This document shows, one piece after another, positions 14,386-25,831 of a stretch of DNA of 64,000 nucleotides (its first letter is position 1; each line of letters starts with the position of its first letter). The notes under the pieces are model-generated. The model ran no database searches, was not told the origin of the DNA, and saw only the letters and a program-made list of their open reading frames with translations. Source of the stretch: Eutreptiella sp. 'Long Island Sound 2002' (taxonomy: Eukaryota; Euglenozoa; Euglenophyceae; Eutreptiales; Eutreptiaceae). A program made the translations under genes and the position numbers. Location: assembly GCA_964036045.1 (NCBI GenBank), contig OZ038381.1:112394922-112458921 (forward strand). Reading direction: 5' to 3'.

Positions 14386-15000
14386 CGCCCACGCGTAGCC
14401 CTTGCGGCCGCTGTGGGGGTGTCTCAGTGCCGTGGGTGGCTAGGGGGGGGAGGGTCGGTCCTAACCCCTTCCTATCTCTTAGCAGCAGCATGCAAGTAAG
14501 CAGGCAGTACCGGGGGTCATAACCCCGGGGTAACAGTAGCGGGGACTCAACGTGAGTCCTCTTAACCATCAACAACCCCAAATTCCGCCGGGGCTTAACT
14601 CCCGAACGAAACGGTATTTGGGGCCCTTGTGGGCCTTATAAGCCCGCGGAGTGTGCTGAGGCGTGGCTACCAGCACTTAAAGTCTGGCCTGCCATACCCA
14701 TTGCTGGGCTCACCTCAGCACGGCCGGTCGGGTCCGGCTCTGGGGGGTGCGCACGAAACTAGCCCCGGGAGGGGGGCCTTTTACCCGGTTAAGCATTAAT
14801 TACAGCAGTAAGCACTATTTATTACGTTAGATGTTTACTAAGCGCATGTTTTTACCCCGCAGACATGCCCCTTCCAGTGGTGCGCTCACCTTTGGGGCTG
14901 CCGTTGGGGGGTCCGGGGCTTTTACCCGGACCTCCGGCCCTCCCTGGCTGTTGGCCGGAGGCGTACATTGTTCTTTGAGTAACGTACGTACATTACTTGA
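14386..15000. other. Unique GC-rich stretch beside the satellite
   Basis: No credible gene is seen. Open frames here are short and rich in P, G, R and S on both strands. The stretch contains the hairpin repeat listed separately at 14491-14540 and a G-rich tract at 14440-14452. Confidence 0.6.
14491..14540 (-). repeat. Dispersed hairpin repeat, copy 1
   Basis: TACCGGGGGTCATAACCCCGGGGTA forms a strong stem-loop. A copy in the opposite orientation lies at 62455-62512, sharing CTACTG, the ACCCCGGGG stem and the following CTGCCTGCTTGCA-like flank. It is a dispersed repeat of unknown type. Confidence 0.7.
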
Positions 15001-15039
15001 TACATACACATCTGGGGCCTGGGGGGGATGGCGCCCCCC

Positions 15040-15430
15040 CTTGGTTCCAAACAAATTCGTCTCCGGGGGGCCTCCCCTTGATTCACTATCGTCTTGGGAC
15101 CGTTCCGAGGTCGCCCTGCATGGCAGAGGCAGGGACGGGGGGGCCACCCCTTATTTCAGAACTGCATCGGCATATCAAGGTCGTTCCACCCTGCATGGGC
15201 GGAGGACCTGGGACCGGGGGGCTGCCCCTTATTTCATTCCCGCTCTGGAATCTCAAAATTCCTCCGCCCCTTGTAGGCAGAGGTCCAGGGATCGGGGGGC
15301 CTCCGGTTATTTCTGTACAGCCATTCAGGTACGGGTCTGGGGGGTTTCCCCTTATTTCAAACCACAACTCCAAGTATCCCTTCCTCGCCCCGACGGGCAA
15401 ATGACCAGGGACGGGGGGCCTCCCGTTTTG
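15040..15430 (+). repeat. Degenerate tandem repeat of about 45-80 bp
   Basis: About five diverged units share a GGGAC(C)GGGGGGC core followed by CCCCTTATTTCA and then a variable segment. Units begin near 15133, 15211, 15288, 15335 and 15408. Overlapping open frames exist in several phases (for example 14831-15496 plus), but their P/G/R-rich composition follows from the repeat. I do not call a gene. Confidence 0.6.
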
Positions 15431-15647
15431 TCACAGCACTTCCTGGGGAGCCAGACATCGAGGCTGCAGGCAGGTGCCATTACCCCGGCGCAGTGAGCAC
15501 CGTAGCGGCAGGCACTGGCCCTTACCTCCGCCCCAGCGATGACTCCCCTTTATTCCACCGCCTCCCTATTCCGGTCCCGTCGGATAGGACGAGATCTCCA
15601 CCCCATGATGTACCTATGCAGAACACAAGGAACAGTAGGTTGGGGTA

Positions 15648-16075
15648 GGGGAGCGCACAAGAGCCCTGGAGAGGGCTGGGTCACAGGGGGACCCGGGTTA
15701 CTCCTGCATACCGCCACCCCCCGGTAGAGCCCGCCCTGTGCCATCGTGGCTCCCGGTGCTCACTGGGTAAGTGGTTGTACGGTCTGATGTCATGGTTGTC
15801 CCGCATTGCACCGCAGGGCAGGACCGGTAGCCCCCGTGACATCAGACCCCTGACCGAAGGCCATTGTTTTGTAACCCCTGACCTGGCCGGGGATTCTCGT
15901 ATGCGGCCCCCACCCAGGACGTACCTGTGCGGGGGCGCACGGTGTCGTGGGTGGGTGCATTGTGGGGGGGGACACACAAGCCCTGGAGAGGGCTGGGCCA
16001 CAGAGAGACCCGGGGCTCACTTGCTTACCGCCACCCCCCGGTGGAGCCCGCCCTGTGCCATCGTGGCTGACCCAC
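15648..16075 (+). repeat. Pair of diverged direct repeats
   Basis: The segment at about 15648-15760 (AGCCCTGGAGAGGGCTGGG, then a CCGCCACCCCCCGGT core and CCCGCCCTGTGCCATCGTGG) recurs at about 15965-16075 with substitutions. AGCCCTGGAGAGGGCT is itself a hairpin. No gene is seen in the interval. Confidence 0.75.
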
Positions 16076-16227
16076 GGTGGTCGGCGAGGGGTGAGGCGCT
16101 GAATCCCGTGACCCGGCCGCCGCGGCTGGGCCAGGTCAGCCCCCAGATTGCGTGTCAGCCCGGGGGGGAGAACCCCCCCCGGTTACACCCCCACACCACG
16201 GTGAGGTCACGCGTCCCTGGGCAGCAG

Positions 16228-16771
16228 TGGGGGTCACATCACTTCACATCACATCACATCACATCACATCACATCACATCACATCACATCACATCACATC
16301 ACATCACATCACATCACATCACATCACATCACATCACATCACATCACATCACATCACACCACACCACACCACCCCACAACACACCACACCACACCACACC
16401 AGACCACACCACACCACACCACACCACATCACACCACACCACATCACATCAAATCACATCACATCACATCACACCACACCACAATACATCACATCACATC
16501 ACATCACATCACATCACATCACATCACATCACATCACATCACATCACATCACACCACATCACATCACACCACACCACACCACACCACACCACACCACACC
16601 ACACCACACCACATCACACCACACCACATCACATCACATCACATCACATCACATCACATCACATCACATCACATCACATCACATCACATCACATCACATC
16701 ACATCACATCACATCACATCACACCACACCACACCACACCACACCACACCACACCACACCACACCACACAC
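16228..16771 (+). repeat. CACAT/CACAC pentanucleotide microsatellite
   Basis: About 540 bp of uninterrupted 5-bp repeats. Blocks of ACATC alternate with blocks of ACACC, with a few single-base variants near 16380-16500. All frames of the run stay open on plus and give His/Thr/Ser repeats, which I treat as meaningless. Confidence 0.97.
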
Positions 16772-18127
16772 AGGAGTTGCGTCGTCCACTGCCCCCAGTC
16801 AGTGAGGCGGTGCATTGCGAGAGTTGCGCCGTCCACTGCCCCAGGGCAGTGAGGCGGTGCATTACAGGAGTTGCACAGCCCACTGCCCCAGGGCAGTGAG
16901 GCAGTGCATTGCAGGAGTTGCACTGCCCACTGCCCCCGGGCAGTGAGGCAGTGGATTGCAGGAGTTGCACTGTCCACTGCCCACTGCCCCAGGGCAGTGA
17001 GGCAGTGTATTGCAGGAGTTGCGTCGTCCACTGCCTCCAGGCAGTGAGGCGGTGCATTGCGAGAGTTGCGCCGTCCACTGCCCCATGGCAGTGAGGCGGT
17101 GCATTGCAGGAGTTGCACAGCCCACTGCCCCAGGGCAGTGAGGCAGTGCATTGCAGGAGTTGCACTGCCCACTGCCCCCAGGCAGTGAGGCAGTGCATTG
17201 CAGGAGTTGCACTGCCCACCGCCCCAAGGGAGTGAGGCACTGGGTTGGGGGAGTTCCACTGCCCACTGCCCCAGGGCAGTGAGGCCGTGCATTGTAGAAG
17301 TTGCACCGCCCACTGCCCCCAGGCAGCGAGGCGGTGCAGTGCAGGAGTTGCACTGCCCACTGCCCCCAGGCAGTGAGGCAGTGCATTGCAGGAGTTGCAC
17401 TGCCCACTGCCCCCAGGCAGTGGGGCAGTGCATTGCAGAAGTTCCTCTGCCCACTGCCCCAGGGCAGTGAGGCAGTGTATTGCAGGAGTTGCGTCGTCCA
17501 CTGCCCCCAGGCGGTGAGGCGGTGCATTGCGAGAGTTGCGCCGTCCACTGCCCCTAGGGCAGTGAGGCGGTGCATTGCAGGAGTTGCACAGCCCACTGCC
17601 CCAGGGCAGTGAGGCACTGCATTGCAGGAGTTGCACTGCCCACTGCCCCCGGGCAGTGAGGCAGTGGATTGCAGGAGTTGCACTGTCCACTGCCCACTGT
17701 CCCCAGGGCAGTGAGGCAGTGTATTGCAGGAGTTGCGTCGTCCACTGCCCCCAGGCAGTGAGGCGGTGCATTGCGAGAGTTGCGCCGTCCACTGCCCCAG
17801 GGCAGTGAGGTGGTGCATTGCAGGAGTTGCACAGCCCATTGCCCCAGGGCAGTGAGGCAGTGCATTGCAGGAGTTGCACTGCCCACTGCCCCCAGGCAGT
17901 GAGGCGGTGCATTGCAGGAGTTGCACTGCCCACCGCCCCCAGGCAGTGAGGCAGTGGGTTGCAGGAGTTCCACTGCCCACTGCCCCAGGGCAGTGAGGCA
18001 GTGCATTGCAGGAGTTGCACTGTCCACTGCCCTCGGGCAGTGAGGCAGTGCATTGCACGAGTTGCACTACCCGCCGCCCCCAGGCAGTGCGGCAGTGCGT
18101 TGCAGGAGTTGCACTGTCTACTGCCTG
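16772..18127 (+). repeat. 46-bp hairpin minisatellite
   Basis: About 29 copies of a unit near 46 bp built from GCAGTGCATTGCAGGAGTTG followed by CACTGCCCACTGCC and a CAGGGCAGTG arm. Each unit can fold, because CACTGCC and GGCAGTG arms alternate. Variant units (GCGTCGTCCACTGCC, GCGAGAGTTGCGCC) recur in a block order of several hundred bp, so there is higher-order structure. Open frames of up to 633 codons exist on minus, but they reflect the repeat. Confidence 0.95.
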
Positions 18128-18543
18128 AGACACAGCCCGAGACGGCGCCCAACCTGTGGGCCTGCTCGGCTCAATCGCACGAGTGGGGGCCAGCCCGCTG
18201 GGGCCTCGCAGCGTGGCTCGACCAGAAGTTGGGGCCACGGGCGGCCCCAGTGCGTCACCAGCTGTGGGAACCGACTGTGCTGGAGCAGTGGGCGGCAGCC
18301 CTGCGGACCCCCTCCATGCAGCTAGCCCACCTGGAGTGTACGGGGCCCCACTCGCTGGGCACGGAGTTCCTCCGCCACGTCGTGGAGGAGTCCATACGGA
18401 TCTGGTACGCCCACGCCAGGGCGTGTGCCACACTGCTGAAGGCCCGCCTGGGCCCGGGCAGCACGATGGCGTGGGCGTTGCAGGAGCTGCGCCTGCACCA
18501 GCAAGCAGAAAGGGAAGGGGTGCAGCGGGAGCTCCTGGAATAA
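18128..18543 (+). CDS. Putative terminal exon, unknown protein
   Basis: An open frame that leaves the repeat at about 18128 and ends at TAA 18541-18543. The roughly 137 residues after the repeat have normal protein composition: Trp-rich at first (ARWGLAAWLDQKLG), then an amphipathic, coiled-coil-like tail ending LHQQAEREGVQRELLE. It could be the last exon of a gene whose upstream exons are hidden by the minisatellite. The frame also runs back into the repeat to 17959, so the 5' boundary is unknown. I recognise no family. A chance frame in GC-rich DNA is possible. Confidence 0.4.
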
Positions 18544-18709
18544 GCGCGGTCGCCAGAGGCGAACTCACCAGGTCTCCCCGACTCCCCCTTCCCCTGCCAA
18601 GGCCTACACACTTACGCACAGCGCGCACACAACACACACAGCCCGGCCCGTTTACCTGTACCCGTGGGTAGACATCCCGGCCTTTTGCCTTTTGGTAACA
18701 GCGCCTTCG

Positions 18710-18940
18710 GCACACCACACCACACCACACCACACCACACCACACCACACCACACCACACCACATCACATCACATCACATCACATCACATCACATCACAT
18801 CACATCACATCACATCACATCACATCACATCACATCACATCACATCACATCACATCACATCACATCACATCACATCACATCACATCACATCACATCACAT
18901 CACACCACACCACAATACATCACATCATATCACATGTGCA
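18710..18940 (+). repeat. Second CACAC/CACAT microsatellite
   Basis: About 230 bp of the same pentamer repeat as at 16228, beginning with ACACC units and passing to ACATC units. It is followed by a poly-G run at 18976-18990. Confidence 0.96.
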
Positions 18941-18969
18941 AGTTGATGACATGCACATACCAAGCAGTT

Positions 18970-19500
18970 CGAAAAGGGGGGGGGGGGGGGTTAGTATACC
19001 CAGGGTCCGTGACTTTCCCGCATGTTGAACGTTTTCCTAGGTTCCATATTTTCCCATTTTCCACTTGTTCCCAGTAGCATGGCAGTTTCTTGTCCGACCT
19101 CGCCCCCCAACAGCACTTGGTGGGTGGGTGGGGGGGGGGAGAAAAGCCTGATGGGGGGTTTCGGGTTGAGCGTTGGAGTGGCCCACCAGCAAAATTGACC
19201 CTGTTGTTATTCACATACCTAGTTCATGCCTACGGCCATGGTCAAGGAAGCAAGGTGCAGAATTGGGCAAGAGAAAAGGGGGGGGGGGGGGCAAGTCTGA
19301 TATGGGGGGCAAAGCGCATGTCTGATAATGGGGGGGGGGGCAAAGGCCTATCATGGGGGGCTTGGGGGGTTGGGGGTTGGGGGTGATGGTCCATAAAAGT
19401 CTGAAGTCTGAAGTCTGATAGCCTATTGGGTTACTATACCCATAGCTGGAAGGGAGAGTTGCTTCTCTCCATGGGTACTAAAGTAGCCATATACATGGTC
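18970..19500. other. G-run-rich intergenic stretch
   Basis: Several G homopolymers of 8-14 bases (18976, 19129, 19276, 19330) and short GT/GTC repeats (CTGAAGTCTGAAGTCTGA at 19401). No credible gene is seen on either strand. Confidence 0.6.
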
Positions 19501-20998
19501 CTATATGTCGTCAGAAACCATGTGCTGTGTGCAACTGTCAAATGAACCCACAAGGTGGGCTTTCATCCCATGAGGTTCCAACAATGACCCAGCTGCTTTG
19601 GTGCTATCATCCGCCTGTGATACTTCTTCATCACCGTGCCACGTCGTTTGTCGCCATACCGTGTGCAATTGCACAACACTGTTCAACTTGCTAAACACAA
19701 CGGTGTACACCCTTAGATTTTTGTCTTCGACGCTACGATTTGCGTACAACTGTTTCAACAACCCAACCACCTTCCTTTGGCACACCTTGTTCACAAGGAA
19801 CAATCAGGCAGACGTGAGGTCAAAAGTGTCTTTCTTTTGGGGTCGGAGGGCTACCCTGTCGGTTAGGCGCACATTCGCCGCCTCTTGCATGAGCTGAGAC
19901 TAGACCTCTCGCATGCGCCCCATGATCCCCCGGCCGTCCCCTCCTGCCACCCATGCAGAAAGGTCGCTCCCTAGTCTCTTGGCAATGGCGTTGCATAACC
20001 GTGCAACACAATGCGCATAGTCACCCACCCTTTTTGTCTTTCGCATTCCCTTCAAGAAAGCCGCCCGAGCGGGGAAGAGCAGTCACATTGTCGTTGGGCT
20101 ACAACGAGTCCATGTCTTCTCATGTCCAACACTGGAAGACAGGGCTATAGTTGCTAACCTGCATGCGTTTTCTATCCCCGGTTAGGAAGCGATCAAAACC
20201 CATTGTTTGCCCGCCAGTCAATACCACATTGCAGTTTGATTCTGGTATTTGATTTGGCCATTGAAGTCGACAGCCTGATCAACCATGCACAATGATTTGC
20301 ACCAGTCATCACCCACCACGTTGCCCACTTTTTTGGATCCCCTGCCGCTGCACGCCCACTCGGCCACACTACCACATACACATCGGCGCGGGTGGCAGAG
20401 GTTCGCCACAATAGGCAAGCGTCAACACACAGGATGATTGGTATACAGTGCCACGCTGGTGGAACAACTGGCACGCCCGCATCCTCCGCAAGTTTGACTG
20501 GGTACAACTTGCTTTGTGTCGAGGAGAGGGCCCTTTCCTCGTAAAGAAGAGGTGTCTTGCAATAGACGCCTTGTTGAATTTCCGACAAGGAGGGCTTACG
20601 ATTGGCAGACAGTAGTGAGCCTTCATCTCCTTCTCCGATGTAGCAGGAGTTGTGGGATATGTCCCCCTTTCTCTTCGGGACATATAGCTCCAATCCGGAG
20701 CGCACTTTTTCGATGTCCGTATTGTTGAAGCGCACCACCACCGCACGCAACTGTGCATTGTGATGGAACACACCAACTACGAAGTCCGATATGATTCCGG
20801 GCGTGACATCTGTGACCACTGACCGCCTTGCGAAGATCCTCCCAAAGTAGTGCCCGGTTGAAAGATCACCATTGTGGGGAGGGTGACTATCTCCGCGGCG
20901 TCTTCCTTATCCCCGTGCGCGGGCAATATGGTCCGCGTGCTGCCTCGCTCCGTGGCGGCTGAGAGCCACCGTGAAACAATGACGGGGAGAGTGGACAT
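19501..20998 (-). pseudogene. Decayed minus-strand gene, unknown family
   Basis: Reads 5' to 3' from ATG 20998 (MSTLPVIVSRWLSAATERG) to a stop at 19501. The frame slips by one base near 20850, where FQPG should continue into YFGRIFARRS, consistent with a lost G. The protein then reads DVTPGIISDFVVGVFHHNAQ and continues in protein-like composition to about 20193. A downstream stretch (ARLCNAIAKRLGSDLSAW, then MQEAANVRLTDRVALRPQKK, then RKVVGLLKQLYANRSVED) stays in one frame but is cut by TAG 19900-19902 and TGA 19804-19806. Both stops are one C-to-T step from CAG and CGA. I recognise no domain. It may be the remnant of another mobile element gene. Confidence 0.5.
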
Positions 20999-20999
20999 T

Positions 21000-21600
21000 T
21001 TGAGGAAGAAAAGAGAAGGGATGCCTCAGGGGAAAGGAAGACTGTTGTGTGTCAATGAATACCGAACAATGATTGCAAATTCCACTGCATAACTTGGTGT
21101 TCATTTGAAATGTGACGTAAAACACGATCGACCTGCACGCAGCAAAACATAATGCACATCCAAGAAATGTCATAGGAAGTGGCTTCAGCAAGTACTTTTT
21201 GATCAGGAAGTGTGGTGTGGATCTATATTCAGGATCCCCTTCCGGATCAGGAAGTGAATCAGGAAGTAGTCAGGAAGTACTCGGGAAGCGGACAGGAACC
21301 TAAATGGAAAAATGCCCATGTGGAGACTTTGGAGAAACCCTGATGCGGCCGTCCGATGATTCTATTACCTGAACAACCCCAGGTACCCGGTGCACCAATT
21401 AGAGGGCGCGGAAGAGAGGGGGCAGCACCCTATTTTTTGGGGGGGCTTCCTGCTACCCCCTTCCCGGGGACACCACATATGGCAACCATATTCAAAGGAC
21501 TATACTACCCAGCCTTCCCAAGCTTAATGGGGCATATTCTCCGAACAAAGCTCGCCATGAGAAGAAAGGATAGGAGGGGAACATGGACTAGTTAGCATCG
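21000..21600. other. Non-coding stretch with TCAGGAAGT repeats
   Basis: Between 21170 and 21300 the motif TCAGGAAGT or GGAAGTG recurs about seven times in irregular spacing. The remainder has no convincing coding frame. Confidence 0.5.
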
Positions 21601-22140
21601 TTGACCCCGAAAATTGATACACACAGGGCAATAGCGGCACTTTCCACTAGTTCTCTGAAGGTGGTGATTTTTTTTCGCAACATCCAAACCATCTGGTACA
21701 CAAATGCAATGCAACGAATAATGACACGGTACGGCCAGTGGAACAGTCTTGGAGCGTCAGACAGCCACAAGGGCAGAAGATCAAACACACGTGCCATTGA
21801 CATATGACAGATGCATTAAGGATAGGAAGACATGCTAATTGTGACCGATAGTGGCCCTGAAATCCAGTGCCAACGAAAAAGCGGGCACCGGATGTTTGAA
21901 ATGCGTAGCATCCAACATGCTCGATACGAAACCTAGCAAAGCACACAACGTGCGCGGGGTGATGACTCGCGCAAGTAGGAACGAGCACCATGCGAAGTAC
22001 CTTCCCCTGTGAAGGCAACATTCACCTGCTCAAACGGCATGGGGCCACTGAAGGCGAGCGGACCTATGGTGATGCTTTTTACATCAATTGGCCTCTGTAT
22101 TGCACAAGTATGATTGACCAATGCCAGCAGGAATCACAGA
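21588..22140 (-). CDS. Exon-like fragments of an unknown, possibly membrane gene (left of E1)
   Basis: Three minus-strand pieces look coding. About 22140-22010 reads DVKSITIGPLAFSGPMPFEQ and ends at a GT donor-like site. After a CTAG acceptor-like site at about 21937 comes RIEHVGCYAFQTSGARFF. A piece from about 21803 to 21588 (LLPLWLSDAPRLFHWPYR, then a hydrophobic stretch, then TTFRELVESAAIALC) could include one or two membrane segments. The pieces probably belong with those at 28921-30540, with E1 inserted between them. No family is recognised, and the splice sites are guesses. Confidence 0.35.
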
Positions 22141-22389
22141 TGGCAATACCCAGCTGAGCATCGTATGAAATCTGTTACAAACCAAGGAAAGCGCAATCTG
22201 TGGTCTACTGATACGCTATTGCCGAGGCCCCACAAATCGGGTAAGTGGTCCTCGCGATAGGAGCATACACACCTTTTTGCAAGGCAACTATATGTAGATG
22301 AGTGCCACATGACGTAGCTGTGGCCACGATAAGCTGCTCATAGAGCCGTAGGTCACGTTGTGGGGAGAGTACGACATGCCGAACAGCTC
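22141..22389. other. Flank of E1, no independent gene
   Basis: Sequence between the exon-like fragments and the left target duplication of E1. On minus it may contain the 3' part of an exon split by E1 (see the finding at 28916-28970). Nothing else is seen. Confidence 0.4.
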
Positions 22390-22394
22390 ATGTT
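22390..22394 (+). repeat. Target-site duplication ATGTT, left of E1
   Basis: The five bases ATGTT abut the left terminus CTTAGG of E1 and are repeated exactly at 28916-28920 after the right terminus CCTAAG. Confidence 0.9.
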
Positions 22395-22419
22395 CTTAGG
22401 CGGCTCTATACGCATGTAG
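22395..22419 (+). repeat. E1 left terminal inverted repeat
   Basis: Reads CTTAGGCGGCTCTATACGCA then TGTAG. The reverse complement of 28891-28915 is identical except C for T at position 21. Confidence 0.93.
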
Positions 22420-22600
22420 CAAAATTGCCACAGTTCCCAAATGGGTACCACCCCAAAACGGGGGCTGAAAAACCACTTTGAAAAATTGCACAATTGTGCC
22501 TTGCAGGGAACACCCCCAAAAACCTGTGAACTATCCAAAATGACTGTGTCTAGGGGGTACAACATGTGCCAGTCAAAAGTCATGTATCCCCTTCAAATTT

Positions 22601-22946
22601 GGGCACTGCAGTGTCCATCCAAAGAAAAATCCAATTCTTCGAAATCATCCGCTGCCGCATTTCAAACCACACCGTAAAATGCAACCTGAAAAATGAAGCA
22701 AGGAGGACGACAGGCAAACACATGCAAAACTCTGGTTTGCTTTTTGTTACCGCGTCTGCTGACCCAGTCACTGTAATTGTATGCAAAGCGTGACAAATAA
22801 TGCACCACCAGTGGTGCCGACAAACAACGGAGGCGCCGCCAGTGCAGCCAATGCAATAATAAATGACGGCAACAATGCCTGCAAAAGAAGTGGCGCAGCA
22901 GGGGTAAAAAAATGGCGAGTCGCTGAATTTGGGCACTGCAGCGCCC
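22601..22946. repeat. E1 palindromes 1-2 in the 3' region
   Basis: 22601-22616 GGGCACTGCAGTGTCC and 22931-22946 GGGCACTGCAGCGCCC, each one mismatch from the E1 consensus. Both follow AATTT. They lie between the end of gene B and the left terminus, where I see no further gene in about 600 bp. Confidence 0.85.
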
Positions 22947-23158
22947 GAAATTACCAAAACATGAAAAAGGGCACCAGTCTCACACCTGCATAGAACAGGA
23001 CGCGCGACAGTGTGCAAATCGAGGCGAAAAAACTACTGACATGGACACAGGCACTGCCAACCGCACAACGCAATCTACTTCTTCTTTGGTGGAGCCTTCT
23101 TACCCTTGGCCTGACCTACTTTGGCGTAAAACATATTGAGGGGAGTGCTGTCCTTGGC

Positions 23159-25802
23159 CTATTTGGCTGGCCTTTTGGGGGGATCATCAACCTCATCCCT
23201 ACTGTCGTCGGAGGACGGCTTCTTCTTGCTGGGGGTGCTCCTCTTCTTGCTGTCACCACCTCCGACCAGCACGATCTCGTCATCCTCCTCTTCCTCCACA
23301 TCGTCCCCCCCCTCCTCATCTTCCCCTTCCCGAGGCCGCTGCACCACAACTGGCATACAGTCCCTAATCCTTGGCATCCAAGCGTCCCAGTTAACCAAGT
23401 AGACACAGTCCATCTCCTGCACATACGCCGCTAGCTGTTCACAGAACTCGTTAAACAAACCCTGGCGCCCAGTGAAGCAAGCTGCCAGACAGGGGGACTC
23501 AGGAAGGCAGGACAGGAGCTGTGCTGGCAATACAGCCGATGCTGTCAAAAGCAGGAGCGAGACTTCATCCTCGGACTGTCTGTCGCGTCGGGGAACAATA
23601 CCAAGCACACGCAGGAGCCAACTAGCCGCTGCCACACCTATGGTGCTGCCGTATGCACCCTGATCGCAAATGAAAATATTCGGGACCTTCACCCTAAACT
23701 TGTCGGGCACACAGAAGCAAATAGTCCTCTCCTCGAACCGATAGGTCGGGTGACCGACTGCCTGATCAAAAAAAGAGGTCATAATATACTGCCAGCCTCC
23801 ACACTCCTCAGAGTCCCGCAATTGATTAACCAGGAACTTAACGTCGGGCGCCATTCCACCAATAGCCACAGGTACCAACTTCGCAGCAACCTTCAGCACC
23901 AGCGGATGGATATCGTCCATTTGTTCCTTCGTACACTCAATGAAGACCTGTTGTCAAAAGCACATTTCATTACAGATGGGCACTGCAGTGCCTAAAGTGA
24001 CCAGCAATGCGAAATCGATCCCATTCTTATGCCTAATGGTTGCATACCGCTTTGTACTCCCTCAATGCAATCGTATACGGGATAGCCTTGCCAGGAACCA
24101 ACGCAATTGCCTCTGCCCGAGCTCCGGTTGCTTCAGTCCCATCATGCGGCTTGTTGAGCCGAATAGTTGTTGATTTCTCCCCATCAGTCGTTGTCACTGC
24201 AGTTTCCTTGACAGGCCTCGCCAGCGCAATCCTCAGGTCAGCCCATTCCTCATCCTGCCACAGCGGTGCTTTCTGGATGGTGTCCCAGCTTGGTAAGGGA
24301 TTTTCGGCACTCTTGGTTCATTTCCCCAGTGACAATTTGGCGGCCCTCGGCGACTTTGCAAGCAGTTTGCGGACCCTTTGCATTTCATGCACGTTCACTG
24401 TTAGAACAGGAGACCACTGGTACCGCTGGGATCGAAACACCCTTACGTCGTGGGTCCGGGGGGGGGGGGGGGGGGCAACAGCGATCGCGCCAGACCCTGC
24501 CGCCCCATAAACATACGTCGAGAAGGATGGATGAGCGTGTTGTCCGGGTGAAGGTACAGCATCTCCCACAGGCGGTCCCGCTTCAACAGTCTGGCCTTGG
24601 CATGTAGTCCTGCGATCTTGGCCCCATCTCCAGCCAGGTACAGCAGTATTTCATCCATCTGGTCACCATGCAATCCCGTCAACGGCCGCAAAGTGTAGGG
24701 GTTGAGCACTGCAGTGCAAAAATTAGGGTCACATCGAATTTGGGCACTGCAGTTCCCATGATCACCAAAAGACGACGAAAACAGGTGCTCAGAGGACATA
24801 ATACCTTCACCGGCAGTCTTCTCAAAGGTGTCAATAAACTCAGCCACGCGGCCACCAGATATCTGTAGTAATGAAACCAGCGGTCTCCAATTTTTCCAGA
24901 TTGAGTCTTGGCAGGGATACAGTGCTGGACAGGCCACAATACGCAAGGGACTGACAACGGTGGTCTCATCGTGCATCTCTCATACCACAGATGTTTTCTC
25001 GCCCAGCCGGCCACACTTCCGCAGAGCCACCAGCAGCCTCTCTTTCGCTTTGCCCTTCTGCACTTCAGTCCAAATTCGAGCGGCCACTTGTCCCATACTC
25101 AGCTTGCTCACTGAGTGTTGTACCGCATTGTGATCGCCTCCAATAATCTCTCTGATGTCAACAGGACAGTCGTGTCTGATCTCCTCGCAGTAGACGTGTT
25201 GTAACCAGTCCGGCAGTGCCCGTGACTTCTCACAGTATTCTCGGTGAAGTCTTTGGAGTGCCGCCAGGATATGAGCCCCGCCCAAGCAGTAGGGAATTTC
25301 AGCTGATGGAAGACTGCACCACAGGGAGATGGGAGATGGGAGATATCAGCGAGATGGGCACTGCAGTGCCCAAACGACCAGACTGTGTGAAAATAACGAC
25401 GGGCGTGTGACAGGATGGTAGTGTACCTTCGTTTCGCCATATGAGAATGTTTGAGATAGGCCGGCAGGGTGGATTTGTCCTCAGGCTTGCGATCCGCGAT
25501 AGTACTGAGTCCTCGTCCCTCTCTCTGGTCTGCCCACGCGTGAGGTCGGTGTCAAACTTTATCTTGGTCAGCTGTATCTTGACCAGCTCCTTTTTGATCC
25601 ACGTTGTCCGGAATGTTGCCGTTGCCCGGTCTGTCGCCGTCCGCTTCACTGGAGCCTGCCCCGACTGCGCCCGTGTCTTCTCTGCTGTGTGAACGGCTTG
25701 CGATGCGGTCCGCTGCTCATCCCCTTCCGGCAGTTCGGTCTCCGAAGCATAGCTTAGCAAAGGGGCTAACAAAGGGTCACACGACGCACTACAAAAGGCC
25801 AC
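23159..25802 (-). CDS. E1 gene B: accessory protein with IHPSRRM motif (interrupted)
   Basis: Multi-exon gene downstream of gene A. Exon 1 (from about 25802; its upstream start is unclear and no ATG is obvious) contains IQLTKIKFDTDLTRGQ and ends at a GT donor at 25426. A 124-bp intron (25303-25426) joins in phase to EIPYCLGGAHILAALQRLHR. The next part holds LLKRDRLWEMLYLHP and IHPSRRM (about 24520-24545), then continues past an in-frame TGA (24318-24320) into WQDEEWADLRIALARPVK. A 100-bp intron (23948-24047) leads to FIECTKEQMDDIHPLVLKVA and an acidic then basic tail (EEEEDDEI, SKKRSTPSKKK) ending at TAG 23159. After that stop the frame reads on to GKKAPPKKK. E2 gene B matches it in order along its length. 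The function is unknown; the charged tail suggests nucleic-acid or chromatin contact. Confidence 0.65.
23948..24047 (-). other. E1 gene B intron containing a palindrome
   Basis: A 100-bp interval with donor GTATGC (24047-24042) and acceptor ACAG (23951-23948). It separates coding ending EYKA from coding starting FIECTKE. The palindrome at 23978-23993 sits inside it. Confidence 0.6.
23978..23993. repeat. E1 palindrome 3
   Basis: GGGCACTGCAGTGCCT, one mismatch from consensus, inside the intron-like interval 23948-24047. Confidence 0.85.
24704..24757. repeat. E1 palindromes 4-5, close pair
   Basis: 24704-24719 GAGCACTGCAGTGCAA and 24742-24757 GGGCACTGCAGTTCCC, 38 bp apart. They flank a possible mini-intron of gene B (GTGATC donor at about 24762). 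The CTGCAG of the first copy could supply the 3' splice AG, and splicing there would keep the frame. Splice use is inference. Confidence 0.75.
25303..25426 (-). other. E1 gene B intron containing a palindrome
   Basis: Donor GTACAC at 25426 and acceptor CATCAG at 25303, joining the coding phases on both sides (GAAG to CTGAAATT gives Glu then Ala-Glu-Ile). The perfect palindrome 25356-25371 lies inside. Confidence 0.6.
25356..25371. repeat. E1 palindrome 6
   Basis: Perfect GGGCACTGCAGTGCCC inside the intron-like interval 25303-25426. Confidence 0.9.
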
Positions 25803-25831
25803 AGGGCTGCAAATTGTTGATTTACAGGCTT

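Noticed and set aside
14827-15496. Overlapping 221- and 106-codon frames on opposite strands
   Set aside because: GC-rich degenerate tandem repeat. Frames are open on both strands with Pro/Gly/Arg bias and no mot structure.
16230-16899. Long His/Thr/Ser-repeat open frames on plus
   Set aside because: They are translations of the CACAT/CACAC pentamer. A 5-bp repeat without stops stays open in every frame.
16719-18763. Open frames of 246-633 codons on minus (Gln/Cys/Trp-rich repeats)
   Set aside because: They follow the 46-bp minisatellite and exist in all three frames. There is no independent coding evidence.
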